Source: Pseudomonas viridiflava (GTDB lineage Bacteria; Pseudomonadota; Gammaproteobacteria; Pseudomonadales; Pseudomonadaceae). From it: 64,000 nucleotides of DNA. This document shows positions 46,208 to 55,359 of this stretch, one piece after another. The first letter of the stretch is position 1, and each line of letters starts with the position of its first letter. The position numbers were made by a program, and so were the translations under genes. The stretch is taken from the NCBI RefSeq assembly GCF_900585905.1, contig NZ_UTVH01000034.1, positions 248,001-312,000 of the forward strand. The letters run 5' to 3'. The notes beneath the pieces were generated by a model. The model was given only the letters and a program-made list of their open reading frames with translations, was not told where the DNA came from and searched no databases.

Positions 46208-47307
46208 CAGCGCAATTCCTCGATCAACTGGTCGAAGCGCTGCTGAAAGGCCGCTCGGCCATAGCGTGCCGCCCAGGCTTTCAGGCCCTGTACGTCTTCT
46301 GTCGGCGTTGTGGCCAGTTCGCCCATGAGGGTAATCAGAGCGGCCGTGTCTGTGGGCGAAAAACGCGGGCTGTCGGCGGCGGTGACTTCGTCCAGGGATG
46401 AACCGCTGGCGACGGCCACCGGTGTGCCGACGCTCATCGCTTCGACCACCGGCAGGCCGAAGCCTTCGGCGTAGGACGGCTGCCACAGGCGTTCGGCCCG
46501 GGCGTACACCGCGTGCAGTTCGGCTTCGCTGATGTCACTGAGAAAATGCAGCCCCGGCAAGGCTCGCAGCCCCTGGTGCAGATCCTGTGCGGAGCCGATC
46601 AGAATCAGCTCGGGCAGGTTGCCGTGATGCACTCGCGCGCTTTGCCAGGCATCAATGAACCAGGCCATGTTCTTGCGTGGCTCGCGGGTGCCGACACACA
46701 GCCAATAGCGCTCGGGCAGGTTCCAGCCTTGCAGGCTGGCGGGTTCGCCACTCCAGCCGGTAACCAGCCCCGGCAGCACTCGCAGTTTGTCGCGGCTCTC
46801 GGGGAACAGGCGAGCGCATTCCTCGGCCGTGAACTGCGACGGCGTCCAGATGCGGTCGGCCACCCGCACCGAGTGGCCAATGGACAGGCGATCGGTCACC
46901 CCGTAAATGCGCGCCTTGAGCCTGGAACCGTGGCTGTTGGCAAGCGTGAGCTGGAACAGGTCATGAAGTTGTAGCACGTAACGCATGCCCTTGGGTTTGC
47001 GGCCCACCGGCAAGCCCATGTTCATGTTGCAGATGTAGGTCTGCACCTCGGCATCGCGCAACGCGCCGGGCAGGAACATGGCTTCGAAGCGCAGACGTTC
47101 GGGCAGGCGGTGCACGCCATTGAGCGGCGTGCCCCAGGAGGGGCAGTGCGCCAGGCGGCGAATGGGGTGGTCCAGCGGTGCGACGCTGAACAACTGCACC
47201 TGGGTCGCCGGGTTTGCCCGCAACGCTTCTTCGATGGCCAGGTTCTGTCGACCGATGCCGCTGTTGGGGTAGCTGGTGGCAGGACGGTAATCGAGGCCTA
47301 CACGCAT
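46207..47307 (-). CDS. pslI: Glycosyltransferase family 4 PslI
   Basis: Cytoplasmic sugar transferase with GT-B fold, 366 residues. The C-terminal half has the retaining GT4 signature: LCVGTREPRKN, then the E-x7-E-like segment SYAEGFGLPVVEAMSVGTPV binding the sugar nucleotide. It would add one mannose, glucose or rhamnose to the lipid-linked repeat; which sugar is not readable. It overlaps pslH by 10 bases and pslJ by 1. Confidence 0.9.
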   Translation of the reverse strand: MRVGLDYRPATSYPNSGIGRQNLAIEEALRANPATQVQLFSVAPLDHPIRRLAHCPSWGTPLNGVHRLPERLRFEAMFLPGALRDAEVQTYICNMNMGLPVGRKPKGMRYVLQLHDLFQLTLANSHGSRLKARIYGVTDRLSIGHSVRVADRIWTPSQFTAEECARLFPESRDKLRVLPGLVTGWSGEPASLQGWNLPERYWLCVGTREPRKNMAWFIDAWQSARVHHGNLPELILIGSAQDLHQGLRALPGLHFLSDISEAELHAVYARAERLWQPSYAEGFGLPVVEAMSVGTPVAVASGSSLDEVTAADSPRFSPTDTAALITLMGELATTPTEDVQGLKAWAARYGRAAFQQRFDQLIEELR

Positions 47308-48527
47308 GGACGCAGCTCCTTGTCCTTGTGGGGTTGCACGGGTAGCAGCCGGGCATAAATGCGTTCGAGGCGGACGGCGGAAGACGCCCAGTCATGATGC
47401 GCCTGCACGAAGCGTCGCGCGGCCTCACCGATCTGCGCCAAACGCGCCGGTTCGTTCAGCGCCTCGACCACGATCCGTGCCAGCTCATCGGCGTCGTCGC
47501 TGCCCAGGTAATGCTCGCCGTTGACCACCGCCAGGCCGGAGGCGCCCTGGGCCGTGGTCACCACTGGCAACCCTGCAGCCATGGCTTCGAGCACCTTGAG
47601 CTTGGAGCCGCCACCCTGACGCAGGGGCACGAAAAACAGCGCCGTGTTGCGCTGCAAGGCGCGCAAATCGGGCACAAAACCTTGCCATTCGATACGCGGA
47701 TCAGGCCAGCGCTCGCGCCAGCTGTCAGGCAGGGCGAAGCCGCAGATGGCGAACCGCACGGTGGGTGACTGTTGCCAGATTTTCGGCATGATTTCTTCCA
47801 TCGCCCACTCGATAGCATCGACATTGGGCCCGTATTCGTAGTTGCCGATAAACAGGATACGGTTGCAATAGGGGTCGGATTTGACCTCGGCGTAATAGCC
47901 AGAGTCGACGCTGTTCACCACCACTGCCGTGGCCTGACCGCTGAGGCGGCTGATCTCCTTGGCGTCGTCTTCAGTCACGGCGATCAACTGCGTGGCTTGC
48001 GCGAATACGCGTTGTTCCCAGTTGCGATACCGCCAGCGATCATAGTGGGCGAACAGCCCGGCCCAGGCTGGCAAGCGGTCATAGCTGGAGGCGCCCATGG
48101 CAGACTCGACGTTGTGCTCGGTGAGCACAAACGGTTTGCCCGACTGTTTAAGCGGTTTTTCCAGCGCCTGGAAGCCGTAGCTGTGTTGCAACTGAATGAT
48201 GTCCCAGGGCTCCTCCAGCAGGCGCGCGAAGACTTCACTCAGGTGCGGCGCGTAGCCGTTGACGCAGGCCAGCATGGGCGCCGGTGCGAACGCCACGGCG
48301 AGCAGTGTTCTGAGGCTCTTGAGCGGGCGACGCTGGACCACAATGAGGCGCTCGAGCCAGGGTTCGAGGGCATCGCGACTGGCCTGTTCGACCGGATTCT
48401 TCGACTGCACCAGCAGCGTGATCCGGTGCCCGCGCGCCGCCAGGTGGCGCAGCAGGTGGTATTCGCGGGTCTTGCCACCACTGGTGGTAGGCCACGGCAT
48501 GTAAGGGAGTGTCCAGAGAATTCGCAT
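47298..48527 (-). CDS. pslH: Glycosyltransferase family 4 PslH
   Basis: GT-B sugar transferase of 409 residues. The N-terminus MRILWTLPYMPWP with SGGKTREYHLL matches PslH. The donor site includes LFIGNYEYGPN and the later VPLRQGGGSKLKVLEAMAAGLPVV. The start is placed at ATG 48527, 2 bases after the pslG stop, with GGAAA upstream; ATG 48542 is possible but gives an unusual extension. It acts on the cytoplasmic lipid-linked Psl intermediate. Confidence 0.9.
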   Translation of the reverse strand: MRILWTLPYMPWPTTSGGKTREYHLLRHLAARGHRITLLVQSKNPVEQASRDALEPWLERLIVVQRRPLKSLRTLLAVAFAPAPMLACVNGYAPHLSEVFARLLEEPWDIIQLQHSYGFQALEKPLKQSGKPFVLTEHNVESAMGASSYDRLPAWAGLFAHYDRWRYRNWEQRVFAQATQLIAVTEDDAKEISRLSGQATAVVVNSVDSGYYAEVKSDPYCNRILFIGNYEYGPNVDAIEWAMEEIMPKIWQQSPTVRFAICGFALPDSWRERWPDPRIEWQGFVPDLRALQRNTALFFVPLRQGGGSKLKVLEAMAAGLPVVTTAQGASGLAVVNGEHYLGSDDADELARIVVEALNEPARLAQIGEAARRFVQAHHDWASSAVRLERIYARLLPVQPHKDKELRPCV

Positions 48528-48529
48528 GC

Positions 48530-49837
48530 TCAAGGTTTCCATTCCAGGATTTGCAGGGACGGCTTGAGGGCCAGGCTGACCCCCGAGACGCCGCTCAGCT
48601 CGATGCGCGAGCCATCGAGTGGGTCATGAAGCACGGCTGAGGTGATCGCCGGAAAATGCAGGGTGGTGCCACTGGCACTCCAGAACATCAACAGGCGGCT
48701 GCCATCGCTGCGCGACCAGGGCACGGCGTACAGATCGCTGGGCACGGACGCCACGGCCGGTGGCTCGGCGGGCTCCAGGCGCGGGCCGGTGATGGTGAGG
48801 AAATTGCGCAAGGCGGTGTAGACCGGTTTCGGTTTGCCTGCAAGGTCAAGCAGGCCGTACGCCTGATCGCGCGCGCTGGCGCGGGCATCAAGGTCGCTGA
48901 GGTTGAACAGGAAGATACGCTGGTAATCCAGTGCACTCATCAGGGCCAGGCGGCGCAGGGTGTAATCGGCCTGACCTTGCAAACCAATGACCGCCTGCAT
49001 CTCAACCGGGCCGTCATAGCTTGACCAGCCCCATTCGGTGGCCCAGACCTGTTGTACGCCGTTGCTGTGCAGCAGCTCATTGACGGTTTTGGCCCGCACC
49101 AGAAAGTCCCGGTCCGGCGGTGAATCACCTTCCGGGTACTCGGAGTAGGGATGGTAGGCGGCGACTATATTGCGTTTGCCCAGGCCTGCGTCGAGCAGGG
49201 TTTTGAGCATGTAACCGGGCGTGCTGTGCATCTGGCTGTAGTAGGCCATCCCGGCCGTGACGAGGGTCTTGTCTGGCGCGGCGGCGCGAATGGCGTCGGC
49301 CGTGGTGGTCAGCAGCCGGTCATAGGCAACCGGGTCTTCCCTGGGCAGCCAGATGATGTTGGGTTCGTTCCACACCTGCCAGTTGTCGACCTGCGGATAG
49401 CGCTTGACCAGCGTGACCATGCGTGCGGCGAACAGGTTGAAGTCCTGCGGCGGATACTGATCGCGGCTGGGGACACCTTCCGGCGCACTGCTGGCGTAGG
49501 GTGCGGAGCCGACCATGTAGGCCAGGATGTTGTAGTGGTGGGCTTTCATCGCTGCCATCGCGCCGTCGAGTTCGCTCAGCGCGAATTTATCCCGCACCGG
49601 CTCGATGATCGGCCAGTGGAGGGTCAGGCGTATCCAGTTCAGCCCCAACGCATCCAGCTGGTTCATCTGCTCTTTGTAGATCGTCGGAGAAAAATACTGA
49701 AACTGCGCGTTGACCCCCAGAAAGTCCTGCCAGACCACCGCGCGCGGTGCGCGCAACACGGTCTCCGCTTGCGCATCGCCGGGCAACGCCGCGTTGAGGC
49801 AAATACTTGCCAGTAACAAACCTGCTGCAGCTCTCAT
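48530..49837 (-). CDS. pslG: Periplasmic endoglycosidase PslG (GH39)
   Basis: Glycoside hydrolase of 435 residues. In P. aeruginosa PslG cleaves Psl within the chain and tunes matrix formation. A signal peptide of about 24 residues (AAAGLLLASICLNAALPGDAQA) directs export. The TIM-barrel catalytic glutamates are E158 in WNEPN (acid/base) and E268 in TEWGW (nucleophile), offset by 7-8 from the published E165/E276. A C-terminal beta domain follows. Start at ATG 49837, one base after the pslF stop; a longer frame would hide the signal peptide. Confidence 0.93.
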   Translation of the reverse strand: MRAAAGLLLASICLNAALPGDAQAETVLRAPRAVVWQDFLGVNAQFQYFSPTIYKEQMNQLDALGLNWIRLTLHWPIIEPVRDKFALSELDGAMAAMKAHHYNILAYMVGSAPYASSAPEGVPSRDQYPPQDFNLFAARMVTLVKRYPQVDNWQVWNEPNIIWLPREDPVAYDRLLTTTADAIRAAAPDKTLVTAGMAYYSQMHSTPGYMLKTLLDAGLGKRNIVAAYHPYSEYPEGDSPPDRDFLVRAKTVNELLHSNGVQQVWATEWGWSSYDGPVEMQAVIGLQGQADYTLRRLALMSALDYQRIFLFNLSDLDARASARDQAYGLLDLAGKPKPVYTALRNFLTITGPRLEPAEPPAVASVPSDLYAVPWSRSDGSRLLMFWSASGTTLHFPAITSAVLHDPLDGSRIELSGVSGVSLALKPSLQILEWKP

Positions 49838-49838
49838 G

Positions 49839-51017
49839 TCAGTTCGCCTCACACGCCTGTTGGAACAGCTGACGAAAACGCTCCGCGGTCTGGCTCCAGA
49901 CACGCTCACGGCCCAGGATCGCCGCCTGTTGTGCCCATTGCCCGGCGCGCTCGGGCTGGCTGCACAGCTCGCTCAGAGCGCTGGTCAGCGCGGCCACGTT
50001 ACCCTGCGGGAAAATCATGCCGTTGCCGTGGGACACCTCTTCGGCAAACGAGCGGGCATCCGAGGTGATGACCCCACGCCCGCATGCCACCGCCCAGGAC
50101 AACGCGCCGCTGGTGCCGCGCAAGGTGCCAAGCAGCTTGAGTTTGCTCGACTCCCGGTACGGCAGGACCATCACATGATGGGCCTGGATCACCTGGGCGA
50201 TGCGTTCAGCGGGCAGGTCCAGGTCCCAGTCGATCAGGTCGCTCAAGCCCAACTGCCGAATCCGCAGGCGCAATTGGTCGAGATAGCTGCCGGAAGGGCC
50301 GAACGCCATCTCCGGCTCGCTGCCCCCGGCCAAGGTCAGGCGCACGCGGGCGCGCAGCTGCGGTTGTTGGGTGAACAGCTCGGCCATGGCGTCGAGCAGG
50401 TCTTCGATGCCCTTGCCGCGATAAATAAACCCGAAGTAGAGCAGCCGCAGCGGCTGCAGGGGCGGCAGCGACGCAGGCGCAATGGCCAGGTTGCCATGGG
50501 CGATGACCGCCATTTGTTCAGGCTCAAGGCCCATGCGCAGGCGCAGCGCGGTGCTGCCTGCTTGAGTCAGCGTGATCAGCCGGGTCATCTGCCGCGCCAG
50601 CTGGCGTTCTTCATGCAGGCACAGGGGGTCGGCGAGCACGGTGGCGATTTCCGGCAGTGGCGAGCGCAGTGAACTGGCCAGCGACAAGGGCCAGGGCAGG
50701 CTCGCCCGACGCCACACCAGACGCTCGGGATCATGCACCGTTGCCGTCAACGGCAGGGCAGGGAAGCGCTGACGCAGGCTGCGCAAGGCGTGGAATTCGG
50801 CCAGCCGCCCGCCGCCGATTTCGGCGTGCACCAGATCAATGCCGCGCCAGTCTTGCTGCGCCACGCGCTCAACCGCCAGGGCCTGATCATTGCCGATGCC
50901 GGCCAGTGGCGTGCTGACCTGGACGTCAAGCGCTTCCAGCGCGCGTTTGAGGTAGCCCGCGTAATCGGCGATGCCGTTCTGCTCGGGGGGCAGTGGTGCG
51001 AGGAGGGCGATGTGCAT
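49839..51017 (-). CDS. pslF: Glycosyltransferase family 4 PslF
   Basis: GT-B sugar transferase of 392 residues (P. aeruginosa PslF 395). The N-terminus MHIALLAPLPPEQNGIADYAGYL is typical of this branch. The donor half includes LLYFGFIYRGKGIEDLLDA and LPYRESSK. Start at ATG 51017, one base after pslE. It helps to build the Psl repeat on undecaprenyl phosphate. Confidence 0.9.
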   Translation of the reverse strand: MHIALLAPLPPEQNGIADYAGYLKRALEALDVQVSTPLAGIGNDQALAVERVAQQDWRGIDLVHAEIGGGRLAEFHALRSLRQRFPALPLTATVHDPERLVWRRASLPWPLSLASSLRSPLPEIATVLADPLCLHEERQLARQMTRLITLTQAGSTALRLRMGLEPEQMAVIAHGNLAIAPASLPPLQPLRLLYFGFIYRGKGIEDLLDAMAELFTQQPQLRARVRLTLAGGSEPEMAFGPSGSYLDQLRLRIRQLGLSDLIDWDLDLPAERIAQVIQAHHVMVLPYRESSKLKLLGTLRGTSGALSWAVACGRGVITSDARSFAEEVSHGNGMIFPQGNVAALTSALSELCSQPERAGQWAQQAAILGRERVWSQTAERFRQLFQQACEAN

Positions 51018-51018
51018 G

Positions 51019-53013
51019 TCAGCCTCGGCTCTGGAAACGCTTGAGGAAATCAAGCACCCGCTTGGGCACTTTGTAGCGGCGACGGTTGATGATGATGCCG
51101 TCGACTTTCTTGAACGCGGTATTAAGGGTGGCGAGAACGTTTTCCAGCATGGGCACTGTGGTCTCTTCGGCCTTGACGACCAACAGGATCAGATCGGCTT
51201 CGCGCAACAGGGCAAAGGCATCCTGGTTGGTGAAGATACTGGCCGCATCGATCAATACGATTTCCCCAGGCGCCGCTGGCCCCGGCCCTTCGCGGCGCAC
51301 CCGATGGCCTTGCTCGCCGAGCAGCTGGGCCAGGTGATCAATGATGAAGGTCACACCTTCGCCGACCCGCGATGAGGTGAAGCCCAGCGCCAGACCTTTT
51401 TCGGCCACCTGGCGTAGCGGCAGAATGCCGTACAGGCGGTGCAGGCTGGCGGTGAACGCCGTGTTGCGCACGTTTTCCGTGGTGCCCAACTCCTGCAGGC
51501 TGGTCCAGACCGGCACGCCGAAGCGGGTTTCGATCTTGTCGCCGTCGTGAATGCGCTGATCCAGCAGGTAGAAAAAGTACAGCGCTACCAGGCCCACGCC
51601 GATGCTCAGCGGCAGGGCCAAAAGCAGCATCAGCATGCTTTTCGGGAACACCCGGCTCGGGTTGTAGGTGGCCTCCTCGATCACGGCAATGTTGCTGATC
51701 TGGCTACGGTCCAGCTCGCGATCGATGCGGGCTTTTTCCAGGCTGCTGCTGTACAGCGCGAAACTTTTCTCGGCAGCGTCCAGTTCTCCTTGCAGGCGCG
51801 ACAGCTCCGGTTCCAGGTTCAGCGCCAGCTGGCGGTCCTTTTCCCACTGCGCCAGTTGCAGCGTCTGTTGCGCCAGTTGGGTCTGCAGGCGCGCGTAGCT
51901 GGCTTGCTGATCGGCCAGCACGTTTTGCATGCGGTTGTAGATCGGGTTCGGGGTGATGCTTTCCGAGCGCTGGATGGTTGGGTCCTGCTGGCTCAGCAGT
52001 TTCTGCAGGTTGGCGATCTCCTGATTCACCGCTATCACCGGCGGGGCACCTTCCTTGAACGAGCGCAACAGTTCCTGGCGCTCAACTTCCTTGCCGTTGA
52101 TGCGAATTTGCAGGTCCTGACGATTAGGGTTCAGGCTCATCTCGCGTCCGGCGCTGACGGTTTTCGCCTGCTTGCTCAGTTGATCCAGCAGTTTGTCGAT
52201 ACCCGCCTTGGTCGAGGCAATCGAGCGCAAGGTGTTGTTACGCTCGGTGGTCAGGTCATTGAGGCCCTGGGAGGTATCGGCCAGGCGCTGGGCAATGCTG
52301 ACGGCGCCCAGCTGGTTGAGATAGGTCTGGATCTGCTGTTTGTAACCGAGAATGCGTGCCTGGGTGGCTTTGACTTCGGTTTCGTAAAACTGATAGAGGC
52401 TTACGCGGCCCAGCACGCGGGTGCGCTGCTGCTCGTACTCGGTGATCCAGGTCTCCAGCACGTCCCTGGCCACGGCCGGGTCATTCCAGGTGAATGTCAG
52501 TTCCATCACCGAGGAGCCAGGGTCGTGGGACACCTTGAAGTTCTTGCCCAGGTCTTCGGCCAGGCGTTCCTGTTGCGAGCGCTTCTCCACCAGTCCCACC
52601 AGTTGCAGGGCGCCGCGCGCCACATCAATGACTGAGGCGACAGTGTCCTTGAGCAGGTTTTTCAGTGACGCGAGAACGCCGTGCTCGCCTTCGGCACTGG
52701 AGACCTGCGCGAGGTATTTCTCGGCGACGGTGCGGATGATCGGCCCGCCGATGAGCATGCGTTCTTCATCGAGAATCGGGTCGCGCTGTGCGCTGGGAAT
52801 GACAATCGCCTGACGGTCGGCGAATTCGATGGGCACCGTACTGCTGTCACGGCCGGGCTTGACCAGCAGCAACGCGGTGGACTCATAGCGATTGGGCAGC
52901 AGAAAAGCACCCAGCACGATGATCACGAAAGTCACCAGCACAGTGATTTTGACTTCAGCCTTGAAGATGAACAGCAGGCGCAACAGGTCGCGCAGTGAAC
53001 GGATATTGATCAT
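51019..53013 (-). CDS. pslE: Wzz/Wzc-like co-polymerase PslE with degenerate kinase domain
   Basis: Inner-membrane chain-length and export partner of 664 residues (P. aeruginosa 662). A Wzz-type N-terminus with a helix at about 22-40 is followed by a long periplasmic coiled-coil region and a second helix near 450-470. The cytoplasmic tail resembles a bacterial tyrosine kinase, but the Walker A is TSSRVGEGVTF near residue 555: the invariant lysine is missing. A relic of the second aspartate motif is LIDAASIF. It is therefore probably non-catalytic. It should contact the outer-membrane lipoprotein PslD, encoded just upstream. Confidence 0.92.
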   Translation of the reverse strand: MINIRSLRDLLRLLFIFKAEVKITVLVTFVIIVLGAFLLPNRYESTALLLVKPGRDSSTVPIEFADRQAIVIPSAQRDPILDEERMLIGGPIIRTVAEKYLAQVSSAEGEHGVLASLKNLLKDTVASVIDVARGALQLVGLVEKRSQQERLAEDLGKNFKVSHDPGSSVMELTFTWNDPAVARDVLETWITEYEQQRTRVLGRVSLYQFYETEVKATQARILGYKQQIQTYLNQLGAVSIAQRLADTSQGLNDLTTERNNTLRSIASTKAGIDKLLDQLSKQAKTVSAGREMSLNPNRQDLQIRINGKEVERQELLRSFKEGAPPVIAVNQEIANLQKLLSQQDPTIQRSESITPNPIYNRMQNVLADQQASYARLQTQLAQQTLQLAQWEKDRQLALNLEPELSRLQGELDAAEKSFALYSSSLEKARIDRELDRSQISNIAVIEEATYNPSRVFPKSMLMLLLALPLSIGVGLVALYFFYLLDQRIHDGDKIETRFGVPVWTSLQELGTTENVRNTAFTASLHRLYGILPLRQVAEKGLALGFTSSRVGEGVTFIIDHLAQLLGEQGHRVRREGPGPAAPGEIVLIDAASIFTNQDAFALLREADLILLVVKAEETTVPMLENVLATLNTAFKKVDGIIINRRRYKVPKRVLDFLKRFQSRG

Positions 53014-53028
53014 GTCTTTTCCCTGACC

Positions 53029-53829
53029 CTAGTTTTCGCTGCGCAGGTTGTAATTGACGCCGAAACCCAGTGATTTGGCGAAAGGGATCAGTTGGTTGAA
53101 ATACAGATTCACACCGTCGACGCGGTCACCGGTGGCCGATTTGGGCACGAACACCACATCGCCGCGCTGCAGCAGGACCGGACCGCGTGGGCTGCTGCTG
53201 TCGGCCCAGAGCAACTTGCTGTAGTCGAAGAAGTAGGTCTTGTAGAGGCCGTTGTCCTCCTGGCGCAACAGCGCAACCAGGGTGGCGTCGCCGTCGGGTG
53301 CGACGCCGCCGGCGCCCATCACGGCCTGGGCCAGGGTGGTGGCAACCGTGGCCGGTAGCGACACCGAGTTGCGCACCGCGCCGCCAACGAACACGGTATT
53401 GCCCGGCGATTGCGAGATGTTGATGGTCATCGCCGTTTCCCGGTAGACATCCTGCAGCTTGCCCTGCAAATGCGCGGTCAGCTGCGGCAGCGTCATGCCT
53501 GCTGCCTGCACGGAGCCGATATACGGGTAGCTGAACGTGCCGTCACTGAGCACCTGGAATAACGTCAGCTCGTAAATAGAGTTGGCGGTGAACGCAGAGA
53601 TCGACGGTGCTTCCCCGGTATTGCGCACGATGCGCAGGGTGTCGCCGGGTCGGACCCGCTGCGGCGGCAGCGGCTTGCCCGCCAGCGCAAGACCCGCGGC
53701 CTTGCCCGCTTCGATCTGCGCCTTGTCATCGGGCAGGCCGACCCGCGCCGCGGTGTTGCAGGCGCCAAGCGCCAACAGGCCCAGCACCAGCAACAGGCTT
53801 CTGGCGACCCCCAAACTGCTGTCTTGCAT
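53029..53829 (-). CDS. pslD: Polysaccharide export lipoprotein PslD
   Basis: Outer-membrane auxiliary (Wza-like) export protein of 266 residues. A lipoprotein signal with lipobox LALGAC places the lipidated cysteine at residue 24. The poly_export domain (about 57-150: RVRPGDTLRIV, GTFSYPYIG) and a SLBB domain follow. It would form the exit channel for Psl together with PslE. It lies 15 bases upstream of pslE in the operon. Confidence 0.93.
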   Translation of the reverse strand: MQDSSLGVARSLLLVLGLLALGACNTAARVGLPDDKAQIEAGKAAGLALAGKPLPPQRVRPGDTLRIVRNTGEAPSISAFTANSIYELTLFQVLSDGTFSYPYIGSVQAAGMTLPQLTAHLQGKLQDVYRETAMTINISQSPGNTVFVGGAVRNSVSLPATVATTLAQAVMGAGGVAPDGDATLVALLRQEDNGLYKTYFFDYSKLLWADSSSPRGPVLLQRGDVVFVPKSATGDRVDGVNLYFNQLIPFAKSLGFGVNYNLRSEN

Positions 53830-53904
53830 GAACGACTACTCCCGCTGCGGGTAAAACAATCAGATCAACCGGTGCTGCGTATCAGGGTGTCGCGTCTTGC
53901 CCGC

Positions 53905-55359
53905 TCAGCTGGGCGTTAGCGGTTCAGCCACGCGGCCGTAAACGTCGGTGAAACGCACAATGTCGTCTTCGCCCAGGTACTCGCCGCTCTGCACCTCGAT
54001 CATCACCAGGTCGATGACGCCCGGATTGACCAGCCGATGGGTATGGCCAGGTTTGATGAACGTCGACTCATTGGTGTCGAGCATGAATTCACGCTCGCTG
54101 TTGGTGACCCGGGCCATGCCGCTGACCACGATCCAGTGCTCGCTGCGGTGGTGGTGCATCTGCAGCGACAACGATCCTTGCGGACGGACGACAATGCGTT
54201 TGATCTTGAAGCGCTTGCCTTCCTCTAGCACGGTGTAAGTGCCCCAGGGCCGTGTCACGGTGCGGTGCAGGCGATAGGCGTCGTGGCCCTGGCGCTTGAG
54301 TTCCTGGGCAATGAACTTGACGTCCTGGCTGCGCTTGCCGTCGGCAATCAGCAGCGCATCGGGGGTGTCGATGATGATCAGGTCATCAAGGCCGACGCCG
54401 CCGACCATGCGTTTGGAGTCGATGTAGCAGTTGCTCACATCGTGCAATACGGTGGGGCCATTGCACTGGTTGCCGTGGGCGTCGGCGGGTGCCAGCTCGC
54501 GCACTGCCTGCCATGAGCCCACGTCGTTCCAGCCCATCTCGCAGGGCACCACCGCGACCTTGCTGGAGCGCTCCATCAGTGCGTAATCAAACGAAATGTC
54601 CGCTGCATGGGCAAATGACTCGGGGTCCAGCTCGACCTGCAGTTCGTGGTTGCCTGCTTTGCTCGGGCTCACGGCAAGGCAGTGATCGACGGCCGCGAGC
54701 ACGTCCGCAGCGTGCTCGCGCAACTGCTCAAGCAGGGTGTCGACGCGCATGCAGAACATCCCGGCGTTCCACAGATGCAGGCCGCCATCGAGATAGCCCT
54801 GGGCCGTGGCCTGGTCAGGCTTTTCAACGAAACGCTGGACCTGAAAACCTTCCGCGCTCAGTGGCTGACCTTTTTCGATGTAGCCAAAGCCGGTTTCTGC
54901 CTTGGTCGGCGAAATGCCGAAAGTCACCAGCCAGCCCTGATCAGCCAGACGCTGTGCGGCCTGAACCGCGCGGGTAAATGCGGGCACATCGGCGATCAAA
55001 TGGTCGGCAGGCAATACCAGCAGTTGCGCATCCTCGCCGTACAGCCTGGCCACATGCAGCGCGGCGGCGGCAATGGCCGGGGCGGTGTTGCGGCCGAAGG
55101 GTTCGAGAATGAAATCCAGCTCCGCCCGTGTCTTGTTCAGTTGCCGATAATCATCGACGGTGCGGAAATACACCTCGCGGCTGGTGACTGTCAGCAGACG
55201 TCCTACGCCCGGCAGGCTGGCGGCGCGGGTGAAGGTTTTCTGCAGCAGGCTTTCGCCATCGCGCAGACGCATGAAGGGCTTGGGCATTGCTTCACGCGAG
55301 ACGGGCCACAGACGGGTACCGGCGCCGCCGGAGATGATGCAAGGGATGAGAACGCCCAT
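53905..55359 (-). CDS. pslB: Mannose-1-phosphate guanylyltransferase / phosphomannose isomerase PslB
   Basis: Bifunctional sugar-nucleotide enzyme of 484 residues supplying GDP-mannose for Psl. The N-terminal nucleotidyltransferase has GGAGTRLWPVSREAMPKPF at about 10-28 and FVEKPD around 180. The C-terminal cupin isomerase domain (about 350-475) has LQMHHHRSEHWIVVSG. The start overlaps the pslA stop by one base. Alginate-pathway AlgA is a paralogue, but position in this operon fixes the name. Confidence 0.93.
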   Translation of the reverse strand: MGVLIPCIISGGAGTRLWPVSREAMPKPFMRLRDGESLLQKTFTRAASLPGVGRLLTVTSREVYFRTVDDYRQLNKTRAELDFILEPFGRNTAPAIAAAALHVARLYGEDAQLLVLPADHLIADVPAFTRAVQAAQRLADQGWLVTFGISPTKAETGFGYIEKGQPLSAEGFQVQRFVEKPDQATAQGYLDGGLHLWNAGMFCMRVDTLLEQLREHAADVLAAVDHCLAVSPSKAGNHELQVELDPESFAHAADISFDYALMERSSKVAVVPCEMGWNDVGSWQAVRELAPADAHGNQCNGPTVLHDVSNCYIDSKRMVGGVGLDDLIIIDTPDALLIADGKRSQDVKFIAQELKRQGHDAYRLHRTVTRPWGTYTVLEEGKRFKIKRIVVRPQGSLSLQMHHHRSEHWIVVSGMARVTNSEREFMLDTNESTFIKPGHTHRLVNPGVIDLVMIEVQSGEYLGEDDIVRFTDVYGRVAEPLTPS

